Shown here: piece after piece, positions 12,833 through 37,491 of the stretch
Numbering within the stretch: the stretch's first letter is position 1
Layout: each line of letters begins with the position of its first letter
Assembly: GCA_951804985.1 (NCBI GenBank)
Contig: OX638132.1
Coordinates: forward strand, 9,405,529-9,469,528
Direction: 5' to 3'
From: Dryomyza anilis
Lineage: Eukaryota; Arthropoda; Insecta; Diptera; Dryomyzidae
Length of the DNA: 64,000 nt
Position numbers and translations under genes: made by a program
The notes under the pieces: generated by a model
Told to the model about the DNA's origin: nothing
Seen by the model: only the letters and a program-made list of their open reading frames with translations
The model's database searches: none

Positions 12833-13172
12833 GACATTGATTGAATCTATTAGGTTCTGAAGAGTTGTCCTGTTATGTAGAATACATTCAAAATAGATTT
12901 AATCAATCAGGCACTTAGGCTGTTTCATTTTTTCGCCCAGTATATCGAAGAAAACGATTTTTAGATCCAAGACGGTGAATTTTTTCCACAAAGTATGCTT
13001 TAACCAAAGTTTATACCGCAGTTCTCGGCAGCGGAAGAGTGGGAAGTAATATCTTTAAAAACCGATAAATCCTATAAAATTATCTTATTTAAAAAAATCC
13101 AAAAAAATCAAATAAAATCCAATCCGGTACAGTGGATTTGTTGAAAAATACGGATTTTTACCAGCCCTGTGT
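12833..13172 (+). repeat. Interspersed repeat A, plus copy
   Basis: It starts near TTGATTGAATCTATTAGG, contains CCAAGACGGTGAATTT and ends in ACCGATAAATCC plus AT-rich sequence. It matches 36413-36665 directly and 3198-3470 inverted. Confidence 0.6.
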
Positions 13173-13461
13173 CCAGATCATTTTTGTATTTAACTGGTAT
13201 GGTTTAAGGCAAAAATACAATGATCAATACCTGATATTCCTTCTATTTTCAAATCTAAAAATATTCCAGCTATATATGATCTTCTAAATTTTATTAAAGA
13301 AGCAAACATTGACCTTTAATTTTTATTACTTTTTGACTTCGATATTCTATTCATATTTCAAATCTATCTATAGCTGTTCAAAATTGCAATTTTTTAGTAC
13401 AAATTCAACGATTTTTTTTTAATATAATTATCTTTTTAAATTCGATTTCTGTTGTCAAATA

Positions 13462-14549
13462 AAGGGTTTTTCAATAAGAGCGCGTTTTATCCAAAAACGG
13501 TTTTGGATATCAATGAAATTCTTTATTCCTGTAAAAGTACGTTCGATGCCATTATGTATGGAACTCGATTTCTTTTGCATGGCCACCACGGGCACGCTTG
13601 AAGAAGTCCAGACGCTGAACCCAATTTTCGACGGTTTTCAAGCATAAATCGGCCGATACTGTTGCAATTTCACGTTCGATATTCGAACGAAGTTCATCAA
13701 TCGTCGCTGGCTTGTTGGCATAGACCATAGACTTGACGTAGCCCCGCAGGAAATAGTCTAACGGCGTCAAATCGCACGAACGAGGCGGCCAATCGACTGG
13801 ACCATTTCGTGAGATAACACGTTCTCCAAACATGGTTTCCATTAAATTGATTGTGGCATTCGCTGTGTGGCTTGTGGCGCCGTCCTGTTGGAACCACATG
13901 TCCTCCAAGTCCATATCATCCACTTGGGGCCAAAAATATTCGGTTATCATTGAATGGTAGCGATTCCCATTCACAGTAACGTGCCGGTCATGATCTTCAC
14001 GGAAGAAGTACGGCCCAATGACGCCGCCGGCCCATAAACCGCACTAAACCGTAATTTTTTCGGGATGCAATGATGACTCATGGAGTACGTGTGGATTGCT
14101 GTCTGACCAATAACGCATATTTTGTTTATTGACGAAGCCATTCAGCCAAAAATGAGCCTCATCGCTGAAGGTGATTTTTCGTTGAAAATCAGAATCATTT
14201 TCAAGTTGTTGCTCATCCCAATTCACGAACATACGACGCTTATGGTGGTCAAGCGGATTCAGTTCTTGCGTCAATTTGGTTTTGTAAGGATGTAGGCCAA
14301 GATCTTTTCGCAAAATTCGCCTCAAGGACGTCACAGAGATGCCCATCGCTTGAGAACGATGTGTGAGAAACACATTTGGGCTTTCTTCAACTGAAGTCTC
14401 AGCGGCAGCAATATTCTCGACACTACGGGCACTTCTTTGTCTCACTGGCACGGGAACATTTTGTACTGTGCCTGTGGATTCAAATTTTTCTACTAGACGC
14501 TCAATTGTTGATCTGCTAGGACGATTATGACGACCATATATTGGACGTA
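13462..14549 (-). pseudogene. Mariner (rosa/DD41D) transposase relic, copy 2
   Basis: On the minus strand the coding region runs from about 14530 to the TGA before 13552. Visible blocks are the N-terminal domain (VRQRSARSVENIA), the first Asp (ITFSDEAHFWLNG), WFQQDGATSHTA carrying the second Asp, and CDLTPLDYF carrying the third. Exactly 41 residues separate the second and third catalytic Asp, which is diagnostic of the rosa DD41D group. A Trp codon has become TAG at 14044-14046, breaking the frame. The TA and AAGGGTTTTTCAATAAGAGC terminus are present at 13460-13481. The other end is truncated inside the N-terminal coding region near 14549. Confidence 0.88.
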
Positions 14550-14859
14550 TCGATTGAAAGTTAATTTGATAACTTGAAATTTATTGCTATAATACTAAAA
14601 CCAGTACAAAAATGAATTGGCGTCCCGTTACGACGAAAAAACATGTTTAATCCTTTGTTAAAATTCGCATACCTTATTAAAAACTCATAAAAAAAGTTTA
14701 TATCGAGTTTGGATATCGGTTTATTTCTGAAAGTTATTTCTTCCAGTTTCGATTTTTAAAGTGCAACGGTTTTAAATCCCAGTTTAGAATTTATATTTTG
14801 ATTTAAAAGACTTAATTTGAAAATAGTATTCTTATATTTAAAACTGCGCCACACCTCTT

Positions 14860-15150
14860 CTACTGTTGCTCCATCTTCTATTAGTACCTCACAATGAATA
14901 TCGCACGATGCAGCGAATTCAAAACCATCCAACTCCTCAGAAACGCAGAGAAATTTTCAACATCTGCGCATTGCAACCGCCGCCAATTCCAAGGGTCGTC
15001 GTCTTCGCTGTCACGCTGGGCCGAATACAAATCCTCCGAGCCAGAGTGAGAGCGCCAAGCCACGACGAAAAACAGTCCAGTGTCGACCGACACCGCTGGC
15101 TGGCGCTATTAACAGACATCAATCGAATTGTTAACAGAAATAATAAGTGA
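14860..15150. other. GC-richer island with several overlapping open frames, unidentified
   Basis: This patch is clearly less AT-rich than its surroundings. On the minus strand one frame reads SEDLYSAQRDSEDDDPWNWR, and an adjacent frame reads DGFEFAASCDIHCEVLIED then VEEVWRSF. A single frame change near 14930 would join them. The plus strand also has a 94-codon open frame (14866-15150). I do not recognise the protein. It could be a decayed gene fragment, an exon of an unrecognised gene or chance. Confidence 0.25.
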
Positions 15151-15289
15151 ACAACAAAAAAAAAACATTTTTGATTCGATTTTATTTCATTTTGCAACAA
15201 AATCAATTAAGCGTTAATCAATGAACGTAACATAAAATGTGTGTGTTGATTATTTTTAAATTAATAACTAATTAGTTATTGTGCGTTGG

Positions 15290-15700
15290 TTTTGCAGTTG
15301 ACGGTGGGCTGTGCGACGCGACGCGTGCGACTGTTTATTGTTGTGTGTACAGTGCAGGAAAATTCGATCCGATTACATTTGATTTTATCAGAAATATTGT
15401 GATTTTATCGTAACAAAACAGCGACAAACACGAAGAGCGGACGGCGCAATTGTAGTAGTTGTTGCTGTTTGGTTTGTGGTTAGAAAATATCGGGAAAAAA
15501 GAGGTGCGGTCTGTGGTAGTACTCGAAGGGGGTGTGGGGAAGTGAGATGGTCCTGGTGGTTAGCATGGAACCTGTGGTTATTTCGCAACGCCCTCACTTT
15601 ATATTGCCTTTGTCATTGCGAGTTAATTACATCTAATATTTATGGAATAATGAGAAATGGCGAAAACTTGAGCTGCACCTATAAATAATAAAACGAAACT
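15290..15700 (+). promoter_or_regulatory. Possible transcription start and 5' leader exon (weak)
   Basis: A GC-rich stretch with CG dinucleotides (GTGCGACGCGACGCGTGCG near 15310) follows a TGCAGTTG initiator-like sequence. Next comes a leader-like run rich in CAAAACAGCGACAAAC and GTTGTTGCTGTTTGG. A donor-like GAGGTGCGG lies near 15500. It could be an upstream untranslated exon of Efa6, whose first recognised exon is 4.7 kb downstream, but nothing shows that directly. Confidence 0.2.
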
Positions 15701-18199
15701 ATTTAAAAATTCACACTTCTGCTGTGTGCGCGGCAAAACATGACAATATTTTCACAGAATACTCACTCTCTGTGTCTATATGTCGTACTGTGTTTATATT
15801 ATTTGTTTTAATAAATTAAATTGTTTTTCAAAATAATTATATATTTGTTGTTTGTATTAAGAAGGTTGAATTATAAAACATAAATGCTTAGAAAATGGCA
15901 CAAAAAGAGTTATATCTTTGTTGTAGCTAAATAAAGTTTTTAACTGCTTAAAAATAAAAATTCATATTTTTAATAGTAAAATGTTTAAATTCCGATAACA
16001 AAAAAGTAATGCTGATTTAAAATTGTGGCAACACACTGCAATCTCTACAGTTTGTTTTGCTTCATCTTTTTTTTTTAATGAAGCGCTCTCTTTTTACTCT
16101 CTTAACTAATTTACATACTCATATATAGTATATTTTTAAGCTATGAACTTAAACAAAAACATAATAAAAAAAGAAAATAAAAACAATATGACTGAACTTT
16201 TTCAATATCCGTGTGCAAGTGAATTAAGGTAAAACACCATAATTCCGATCTAGTACCCAATTCTGCCCTATTGTTTTAAAAATAATAACATATTTGCAAG
16301 AAATATATGTTTAGGGGCAGGGCTCGATTTTATATGGATTTACTTATTCAATATTTAAGTCAAGGATTGAAACCGTAACCGAAACCGATATCCGTTTAAA
16401 ACCGTTTCATTTTTAAAACCGAAACAGTTATACGAAAATCACAAATAAACCGATATCCAAAACCGATATAAACGGTTTCGGTTTTATACCGGTTTAAAAC
16501 GGTTTTTAAAAAAGCATAAAACAGAAAAACATATTTTATTTTATATAGAAGATCTTAAGTAAAATTTCATTAATTAAAATTTGGAGTTCCCAAAAGAAAC
16601 ATTTTTGGTTGTACAAAAATTCATGGTTGTTTTTTGAGAAACGATATTTCCAAAACAACGGTATTTGGTCTAAAATTTGTTTTTTATTTCATTAATCGAA
16701 TTAACAACAAAACACCAGCAACTCCAAGCAAAATTTTTATGTTAAAAAATGATTCAAATTTTAATAATAATGGTTTTTTTATTTATTTTATTAGTAAAAT
16801 ATATAGGAGAGCTTGGGGTAAAGTGGGACAAGTTTTGAAAAGTTCATATGAATATTTTTTAAATTCTTTTAAAGGATCTATTCAATAGAATACCATTTAT
16901 AAGTCTTCCAATGGATTTTTGACTGATGTTTCAAAACAGCTCAATTTCGGACATAAACAAAACAATGTAATGCAAAAAAAATTTAAAAAAAGGTTCAAAT
17001 TATTAACATCTCAGTAACTATTTAAGGAAATACGAAAAATGAAGTGCAAGTTAGACAAGTTTAAAAATTTCGAGTATAAGGCAGATATTTGTTTACATTA
17101 GTGATGATTAAAAATTTCTTGTTCTTGCATCTTGTTCTTGCATTTTTTTTTGCAAGAACAAAAGCGAGAACAAGATCGAGATTTTGCAAGAAAAAGAACA
17201 AGTGCAAGACTAAGACGGCAAGAAAAGGAAGACTCTTGCGTTTTTTATGATTTTAAAGTATTTATTATGTTTTTAAGGTAATAATGATATATACAAAAGA
17301 ATTCATGATATTACTAAATATTGAACAACAAGTTACAATTGAAAGCGTGCAAAATATTTATGAACGTGAACATTAATGAAGATGTGTGTTTTTTTTTTGT
17401 TTTTGTCAATTCTAAAGAATATAAGCATCTTAAAAATAAGGCCTGTGAAGCACTTTTGAAGCGGTAAATAGCTTTAAAAGTGCTTCAAAAGTCGCTTCAA
17501 AATGATAAAATAGACAAAACAATGTTTTTTTCTCTTTTCTTCGCTACGCAAGTTCGTACATCGATTGTGCATATGCAGCATTTTTGTTTTACTTTTATAT
17601 ATAGTTTTTTTTGTTAATTGTAAAATCATGAAGTAATAAAAAATAATATATGAACATTTTCACAGTGTGATATATTTAGCTGATATATTGCTTTTTGTCT
17701 TTTTCTTTTTTCACAAAGCCGCTGATTCGTTTGAAAGTGCAACAACAACAAAAATGCGAATAAAGCAGCATCCAAGCTTTTGATAGAATTTTTGGCGGGA
17801 AATTTTTTGCACCACAAAGAGAACTCGTTGTTGTTGCCAACTAGAGAGCTGTACTATATACATACATGTATTGTGGTGCCATGCGTCTGTCCGTTATCAT
17901 GCGTCTGTCTGTTGTCATGCGTATGTCCGTTGTCATGCATCTGTCTGTGTCATGCGTCTTTTTGTTGCCATGCGATGATACAGGATAGCAACGAAGAGTT
18001 GTCGTTGTGAAAGTGTGTGTGTAAACGAATCGTAATCGTTATTGTTATAATTTCTTCTAGCGTTTGAGTTTGTTTTCGCAAAGAAAAATGTTACTCTGCA
18101 AGATATTATTTGAGTTCTCTTGACATACGGTACGTGTAGCATACGGATTCTTTTAATCTGTGATGAAAATATTTATTGTATATGTATATCGTATAATGT
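15701..18199. other. Non-coding stretch upstream of the first recognised Efa6 exon
   Basis: It contains a degenerate AAACCGATATC repeat cluster at about 16370-16510 and a local inverted TTGTTCTTGCA sequence at about 17115-17200. A short tandem array of about 19-bp TGTCATGCGTCTGTCCG units lies at about 17880-17970. No exon could be supported. Confidence 0.45.
17880..17970 (+). repeat. Short minisatellite, about 19-bp unit
   Basis: About four degenerate copies of CATGCGTCTGTCCGTTGT lie head to tail. The cysteine-rich open frame across it follows directly from the repeat. Confidence 0.6.
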
Positions 18200-18394
18200 A
18201 TATCGTCGTTGTAGAACGAAAAGTCAAAAAATACATTTTTATGAAAAACTTAATTTTCGAGTTTGTTGATTAATATTATAAAAAGTAATTGATGCATTTT
18301 TAAAGTTGAAATATCAATTGATAAATTTACATTTTCTTATCATGTGGTAAAAAAATGGAGATCATCGATTAAAAATTGACAGGTACATAAAGAT
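18200..18394. mobile_element. Truncated ATATCGTCGTTGTAG MITE, copy 2
   Basis: It matches the left two-thirds of the 260-bp family at 927-1186 and stops where the GTGGGAACACTCC element begins. The right terminal repeat is absent. Confidence 0.75.
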
Positions 18395-18627
18395 TGTGGG
18401 AACACTCCACATCTTAATATACTGTGGGAACACTCCACATCTTAAAAAATATTTTATTAACCAGATTCCACAATGTACAAATAAAAACTACAAAATTATT
18501 TTTCAAAATTAAAATTAAAACAAAATTTAAAAATCAATGAAAACTAAAAATAATAAAAATAAGGTAATTTATTATTTTAAGATGTGGAGTGTTCCCACAG
18601 TATATTAAGATGTGGAGTGTTCCCACA
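18395..18627. mobile_element. Foldback MITE with doubled terminal repeat, GTGGGAACACTCC family
   Basis: Each end carries two tandem copies of GTGGGAACACTCCACATCTT, separated by AATATACT. The right end mirrors the left in reverse complement. The centre is A/T-rich and non-coding. A further single inverted motif GAACACTCCACATCTTAA follows at 18633-18650, outside the symmetric element. It abuts a truncated MITE on the left. Confidence 0.75.
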
Positions 18628-18993
18628 TTTCTGAACACTCCACATCTTAATATTTTTGATAAAAACATGACTCACATGTCTCAATTTCGGCAAATTTTGA
18701 CATTTCAAATATATTTGTAGTGAAATGGGTAAAATCAAACAATCTTACTGCAGGATATAACTACCGGAGACAATAGATTGTGATTTGTAGCAAATTTGGT
18801 TGGGTGTAACCAAAAGCACGATCACAGTGACCTGTGTTCATTCCCATTATACAAAAAAGTATTGAAGGATTAATGGCGTTCATTTGTTTTTTGTAATTAT
18901 CTCAAACACATAATGGTTCAGTATAAAAATTCGAAAAATACGATGCCGATTTACATTTAGTGTATTCACAGTTTCATGGTAATGGTACAACAT

Positions 18994-19176
18994 CTTCCCA
19001 TCATGAAATGGCAAACATTACTGAAGAGAAATGTCAAAAGAGCGGCAAAAAATATGTCTTCCATCATGAAATGGCAAACCTTACTGAAGAGAAATGTCAA
19101 AAGAGCGGCAAGAAATATGGCGTCGTTTGCTGTCCCTGTCGCTCTACTTTTGTAGCGTCCCCGTTAAAAAACCCTG
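18994..19176 (-). repeat. Mariner rosa terminal fragment with internal duplication
   Basis: This is the reverse complement of the 5' terminal region of the rosa elements (CATCATGAAATGGCAAAC through GTAGCGTCC to AAAACCC). A segment of about 70 bp is repeated in tandem (18997-19060 and 19063-19130). Its length resembles the palindromic derivatives at 37.5 and 50.0 kb, but the opposite arm is missing. Confidence 0.7.
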
Positions 19177-20210
19177 TTAAAAAACATCGAAATGAACCGA
19201 AATGAATCAAAAATAAACCAAGATTTAAAACAGATTATATCGATATAAAAAGTATCAAACATATTTAAATATTTTGAAATGTTTTATTACAGTTCATATT
19301 TTTAATAATTACTTTGTAATTCTCAACGTATAAAAAAAAGCTTTTTAATTTTCCTTTAAAATATGGAACATGTAAGTTTTAAATTAATACAAATCCGAAA
19401 TTGAAAATAAAACATTATTCAAGTATAACAGATATACCGAATTTTATTTTTAATTTCTAAATCGTAACCGAAACTGTTTAAAATTTTAAATCTAGTTTTA
19501 AATCAGTCTTCAAATTTCAAATTTTACATATTTTCTAAACCAAAAATAGTAAATGTACCGAATGTACTTTTTAGCTTTCAACCACTTAATTCTAAACTTT
19601 TTAATTAAATCTACAAAAATGTACTTAATAAATTTTATATAGTTTTCACCTAATGCAGCAGGTGTTGGAAATGAAAATTTTATGTTGCATAAAGTTTATC
19701 GGCATGATTTATACATAAAGATAAATCAGAAAGACAGACACTCTGTTTCACTTTTTTCCATGCGATGTCAACGATAAAAGAAGACCGACCGCCAGGCTTT
19801 GTAGAAAGACAGCCAGTCGGACTGCACGTCAGGAAACCGTAATAAAGTTCAGACAATTGCAAAATCGATAAAATATATTTTTATTGATACAAAATAGTAA
19901 AAAAAAAAACACATTATGTCAACATAGTTTGTTGCGAATACTATAAATATGTCAATTTTGTGTAGATAACATGCTTTAAGCAGCACAACAGCAACGACAA
20001 CCGTCAGACAATCTATGCACAATGATGGAATTTAATGAAAATATGTACCGAGCGCAGTTGCTTCTTATCGGTGGCTGCGGATAGCTCGTTTTTTAATCGT
20101 TATATGCTTATTGCAAGTAGGTTCTTTAATTAAAGGCTTATAAAAATCATTTTCTATAATATTTACTATTTGAATTAATGCAAAGCATTTCTTTTTCATT
20201 TCTATTGCAG
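19177..20210. other. Non-coding sequence preceding the first recognised Efa6 exon
   Basis: AT-rich, ending in the acceptor TTTCTATTGCAG at 20199-20210. No exon containing the first half of the PDZ domain could be found here. Confidence 0.5.
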
Positions 20211-32682
<12,472 letters not shown>

Positions 32683-34400
32683 CGTGTAATGGGAGTTTTC
32701 TCAGCTTGTGTGTTATAAGATGTGTTGATATTTATTTTCACTTCATATAATTATTTATTTGCTTTAATTCCTCCCGATACATTTCATTCTGTTCGATTTA
32801 AACTCTTTGTGTTGTGATACGTATGGTTTGGTTACTCTTTATTACTTATGAATTCCGCGTTCGATATACACTTGAGTTCTTATAAGATGCGATTTGTATA
32901 GCTCCTTGTGTTTAAACATTTTAAAACCAGTGAGATTTGATTTTTTTTACACGTTTTAAGCTTTTAAGTTTTTCTCCAAACAAAATTTTGTGAATCTAAG
33001 GTGACCTGGTGATGTAGACTGAACTTTGGATAACTTCCTTGCTTGCTACTTTGTCAATAATATTCATTAGATATTTTTATGAGGCCCTGTTTCAAATAAT
33101 TTCTGCTGCCAACTATTTTATTTTTTTAACCGCAAAAGTGTTAACGAAATTAGCAGTAGAATTCTGAAATATTTCGATCGAGATTACTTTTATTTTGTAA
33201 AATTTTCAAATATCGAATCAAATTTGAGGGCATGTTTAGAATCAACAAAGAATTAGTTCAATCCCAATTTTCAAACGATTAAAAAAAATGCTAAATCAAT
33301 AAATCAAACTATCCCTATTTTGTAAAGCGAAAAAAAAGAAATTCGTAAAAATTTCATTAATTCCAGTGATAGATTTTGTTTGTATTAACCCCCTAATTTT
33401 GTAAAACGAAACGAAAAGTGATTCCACAGAAATACTAGTGACAGCTTTTGTTTACTTGTGTTTAATACAAAAAAAAACTATATTTATTTATTTATTTAAG
33501 ATTATTAATTTCAAACCAAAGCCAAAATAGGGCCTAATGATTACAGATTTTATAACTTATATGCACTGGAATTTCGGACTTTTGTTCTGACAAATTGCTT
33601 TTCGTTACGTTTTACAAAATATGGGGGTAAAAATTAAAATTAAATTCAATTAAATAAAAAATATTGAAAAAACTCGTTTATAAATTATATTATTTAAAAG
33701 TCATTCTATGTTTTCTACTCTTTTGAATATTTTTATTTTAACAATTATTTTTCCAATATCTGTGCAATATTATTAAACATGCAGATTTATAATTTTTATA
33801 ACATTCCAATATTTTATTATTATTTTTTCATATTCCTGCATTCTTTTATTTATTAGCGGCTTCATTTGTAATCATTTAATTAATACAATGAAATATATAA
33901 CCTATAAATATTTATTTTACTTACTATTGTAGTTATTTATATGCTTTATATACTTTTATATATATATATATTATTCAAAAATGTCGTTTAACGATATTTC
34001 TCTAATTTTCAACCTAGACTTAAGTTTATGCTGCTGGTGTTGGGCGCACTTTTGTAAAAATGCTATTTAAAATAACACTGTGCTATATACAAAACAAAAA
34101 CAAACAAAAGAACAAACAATACTTATTTGTAAATGTTAACAAACTCTAATATATTTAGCACACCTATTCTAGAATCCGCTGTTTCGATATTACGCATGAC
34201 GCACACGCAATAATGTGGCTATTTTAGTTGTGAAACGTAGTAAATTGATTAGGATGGGATTCTAGCACAGGTGTAAACGGTAAAATTCTATTTTTGTTGT
34301 ATATATTTTTGTGTTGTCAAATATCAAATACATACAAAAATGTTTTGCTCTCGTATTTTTTAAGTTGTACATAATACAATAATATATTAAAGAACGCTCA
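32683..34400 (+). other. Probable Efa6 3' untranslated region
   Basis: AT-rich sequence after the TGA. AATAAA occurs near 33297 and 33653, and an AATATATTAAAG-type signal near 34380. The true end cannot be fixed from sequence alone. Confidence 0.4.
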
Positions 34401-34820
34401 ATTATTTTTAATAGTATTAAGACTGCATTGAAATATTCTTGAACTTAGTTAAAGTAAATACGTTAAACGTTATTGCTATGCGAAACCAAAACTAATTATT
34501 CCAATTGATATACCTTCTTTTTATGTAAATTCATTATAATTTCGACAAGATGCTTTATTAAATTTTCATTAGAACCCTCAATATTAATATACAGTATAAT
34601 TGGCTTTATTTTGTGTATGCCAATAATAGGTGGTATTTATTGTAAATCAATTTAGGTGGACTACGAATATATACCATATTTGATCTTAATAAAAACATTT
34701 CACTGCGTTTGTTCAGAAAAAAAAACATTTGTGACATTCCACGTCAGAAATAACAACATTAGGACGTTGTCTTTCGATTTTAATAAAATTTGGTCAAATG
34801 GTTGTAATCGAATCAAATAT

Positions 34821-34870
34821 TCGTTTGCGATTAATTAGAATTTCCGGTAAAACGATTAATCGCACAGCCC
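34821..34870. repeat. Solitary right end of the GGGCTGTGCG family
   Basis: TTCCGGTAAAACGATTAATC followed by GCACAGCCC and TAG matches the right end of 5628-6110. No left end is present nearby. Confidence 0.7.
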
Positions 34871-35030
34871 TAGTCGAAACTTAAAAATATAGAAATTTCA
34901 AAAGTCGAAAACGTCGAAACAATATTTGCGCAAAACAAAAAATGTCGAACAAAATTTAAAACTAGGAAATGTCGGAAAAACTTTGAAATTTAAAATACGC
35001 AATTTTTTTATGGACGCAAAAAAATTTCGA
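34871..35030. repeat. Degenerate GTCGAAAA-type minisatellite
   Basis: Repeated AATGTCGAAAA/ATTTCGAA units. The same motif recurs at 45.24-45.91 kb and, in complement, at 39.34-39.43 kb. Confidence 0.5.
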
Positions 35031-35770
35031 AATATGAAAAATGTTGAAATGCAAATTTTAAATTGTATTGTACCGATTTCATACCAAATGGACCAGGGGT
35101 TGCAAGTCACCATCTTCGATTTAAAAAAATGATAAATGGTATCGAGATATGCATTTTCTGTAAATATGGGGGTTAAACTTTTAATCTCCGTACGGCACAC
35201 AGTGGTTCAGAATCGTTTTTCATCGACCAAAACACTGTTTCTTTTGATGTAGTGAATATTTTTGAATACGGTATTTTTTTTTGTTTAATTGTAAATTGAT
35301 GAAATATGACTTTAAGATACTAAAAATAAAAATTACTTTTAGATTAAGACAAATTTGAATTTGAATACTTTAGTACTATATAGAACAATTATTTTTTTCT
35401 TGTAATACGTTTTAGTTTTATTAACAATTTGCGTGTTTGATAATATTAGATACTCAATAACACCACGTCTCCACTATCCATATCTCATAACATAAACATG
35501 AGAACATTGTCACATTATGTCACATGAAAAACTTATATTTTGCACTCGCGCCACGCCGTATCACTGATATTTGCACTGCGAATTTTTAAAATAAATTAAT
35601 TCAACGCTATTCGAAATTAAAAATTGATAAAATAAAAATTTGTAAGTAATTGTTTTGATTTGAAATTATTTCGAAATGTCAAAGTCATGGCAGACTTTCA
35701 GTCATACCATAATGTTTGACATTTATGGCAAGACATGTAGTGTCTCCACAATACATTTGGATCATACAAC

Positions 35771-36031
35771 ATATCGTCGTTGTAGAACAAAATGTCACCA
35801 AATACATTTTTATGAAAAACTTAATTATCGAGTTTGTTGATTAATATTATAAAAAGTAAATGATGCATTTTAAAAGTTGAAAAATCAATTAATAGATTTA
35901 CATTTTCTTATCATGTAGTAAAAAAAAAATTGAGATCGATTACAAATTGACAGATTTATAAAGATTTTTGTAAATGAATATTTGGCATTTTGAAAAGTAT
36001 TTAACGACTTTTCGTTCTACAACGACGATAT
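35771..36031. mobile_element. ATATCGTCGTTGTAG MITE, copy 3
   Basis: A 261-bp element whose ends match copy 1 (ATATCGTCGTTGTAGAACA on the left, its complement on the right) and whose interior matches copies 1 and 2. Confidence 0.8.
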
Positions 36032-36089
36032 AAACATTTCCATAAATTATGGCTAGTGGAGACACCATGTAAAAAAATATTTATTATAG

Positions 36090-37310
36090 TTGGACCCGTT
36101 CACAGCTTTGCCCGTGCTAAGTTGTTGTAATTGTAAAACTATATCGTTTATAAAGTGTGGATAGATTTACGACCCTTTTTACCTTTTTAGTGACATGACT
36201 ACGTCGCTATTTATCCCGCCCACATTGAACACAGTACCATGCCCCTTTTTCAAATCCCGCTCACATTTCACGAGGCTTATAAAATTTTTAAAAATGATCC
36301 TTTGTTTCGATTTGTACAACTTTGCTCTTAGTAAGTCAGGAATTTTTGCATTTTGAAAATTTATATTATCCAAGATTTTTGTACTTTTTGGATTTTATTG
36401 ATTTGTAAGCGGTAGTTATTGATTGAATCTAATAGGTTCTGAAAAGTTGTCGTGCTATAAAGAAGACATTCAAAATAGATTTGATCAGGCACTTATGCCG
36501 TTTCATTTTCTCAGCCATATGACTAATTCAGTATATAGAAGAAAACGGCTTCCTGATCCAAGACGGTGATTTTTTTTCCACAAAGTATGTTTTAAACAGA
36601 TGTTATTTAGCAGTTCTTGGCATCGAAAGGGTGGGAAGTAATAACTATCTGATAAATCCTATTGAAATTTTTGTAGGGGAGGTGACACGCCCCATTGTCC
36701 AATCCCGTCCATATTCTACGTGATGATCGGAGTTTTAAATATGAACATTTGTTCTGATTTATATAACTCAACTTTTAGTATGTCATTTTTAATGTTTTTG
36801 TTATATAAAAGGTGACACGCCTCTTTATACAATCCCGCCCACATTATACGTGACGATTCTTCTTTTTAATATTAACCTTTGTTTTCCTTTTCATAACTCT
36901 GATCAGAAGTTATAGCATTTTTAACGTTATGGTTATATCGAAGTGCCACGCCCCTTTATCAAATTCCTCCCATACGTTACATTACGGAGCCCAATTTCAT
37001 GACTGTGAGTATCTTAATTACCAGATATTTTGAATTAAAAGTTCTGTTTTGCCACGCCTCTTTTTGTACCTTAGGAGGCGAATTTCAAAATTGTAGTGCG
37101 CCCTCACGTTGGGAAATGAGCACGCTGTACAAATTTCAAGTTCCTAGGGTCAAATTTATATTTTTTCGATTTTCCGGCTTTTCCGTCGGGTTTTTCCGAC
37201 TCTCGCATTGACACGAACGAAATACAAAAAGAATTAGGCAAATCCGTTGGTTAGTTCTCCCGTGATGCTCTGACACACACAGGACATTCCATTTTTATAT
37301 ATATAGATTT
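36090..37310. repeat. Degenerate array of about 115-bp units with GCCACGCCCC motifs
   Basis: Units contain CACGCCcCTTTatc, a CCCGCCCACATT-type segment and a GTTCTGATTTATATAACTC-type segment, and repeat roughly every 115 bp. A copy of interspersed repeat A (36413-36665) interrupts the array. The GGCGTGGCAC core is shared with the minisatellite-bearing repeats at both ends of the window. Confidence 0.5.
36413..36665 (+). repeat. Interspersed repeat A, second plus copy
   Basis: It matches 12833-13172, including TTGATTGAATCTAATAGG, CCAAGACGGTGA and TGATAAATCCTATTGAAAT, and is inserted in the 115-bp array. Confidence 0.6.
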
Positions 37311-37491
37311 TAAAAACATTTTTGAAAAGTGTGAATTTTTCAATTGTGTTTTTTCACTTTGCGTTCTAATATCTACGTGAGTTTTAAGAATATTGCGCTC
37401 AGGTTAAGTTTTTTGAAAACCAGATATATCCTCTGTATTCCGAAAGAAACGATTGTTTGACTTTTTTTTAGTTTGTATGCTATGGCTGGTA

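Noticed and set aside
19994..20100. Possible upstream Efa6 exon with CAACAGCAACGACAACC
   Set aside because: No frame gives the missing PDZ half, stops interrupt all three frames, and no clean donor follows.
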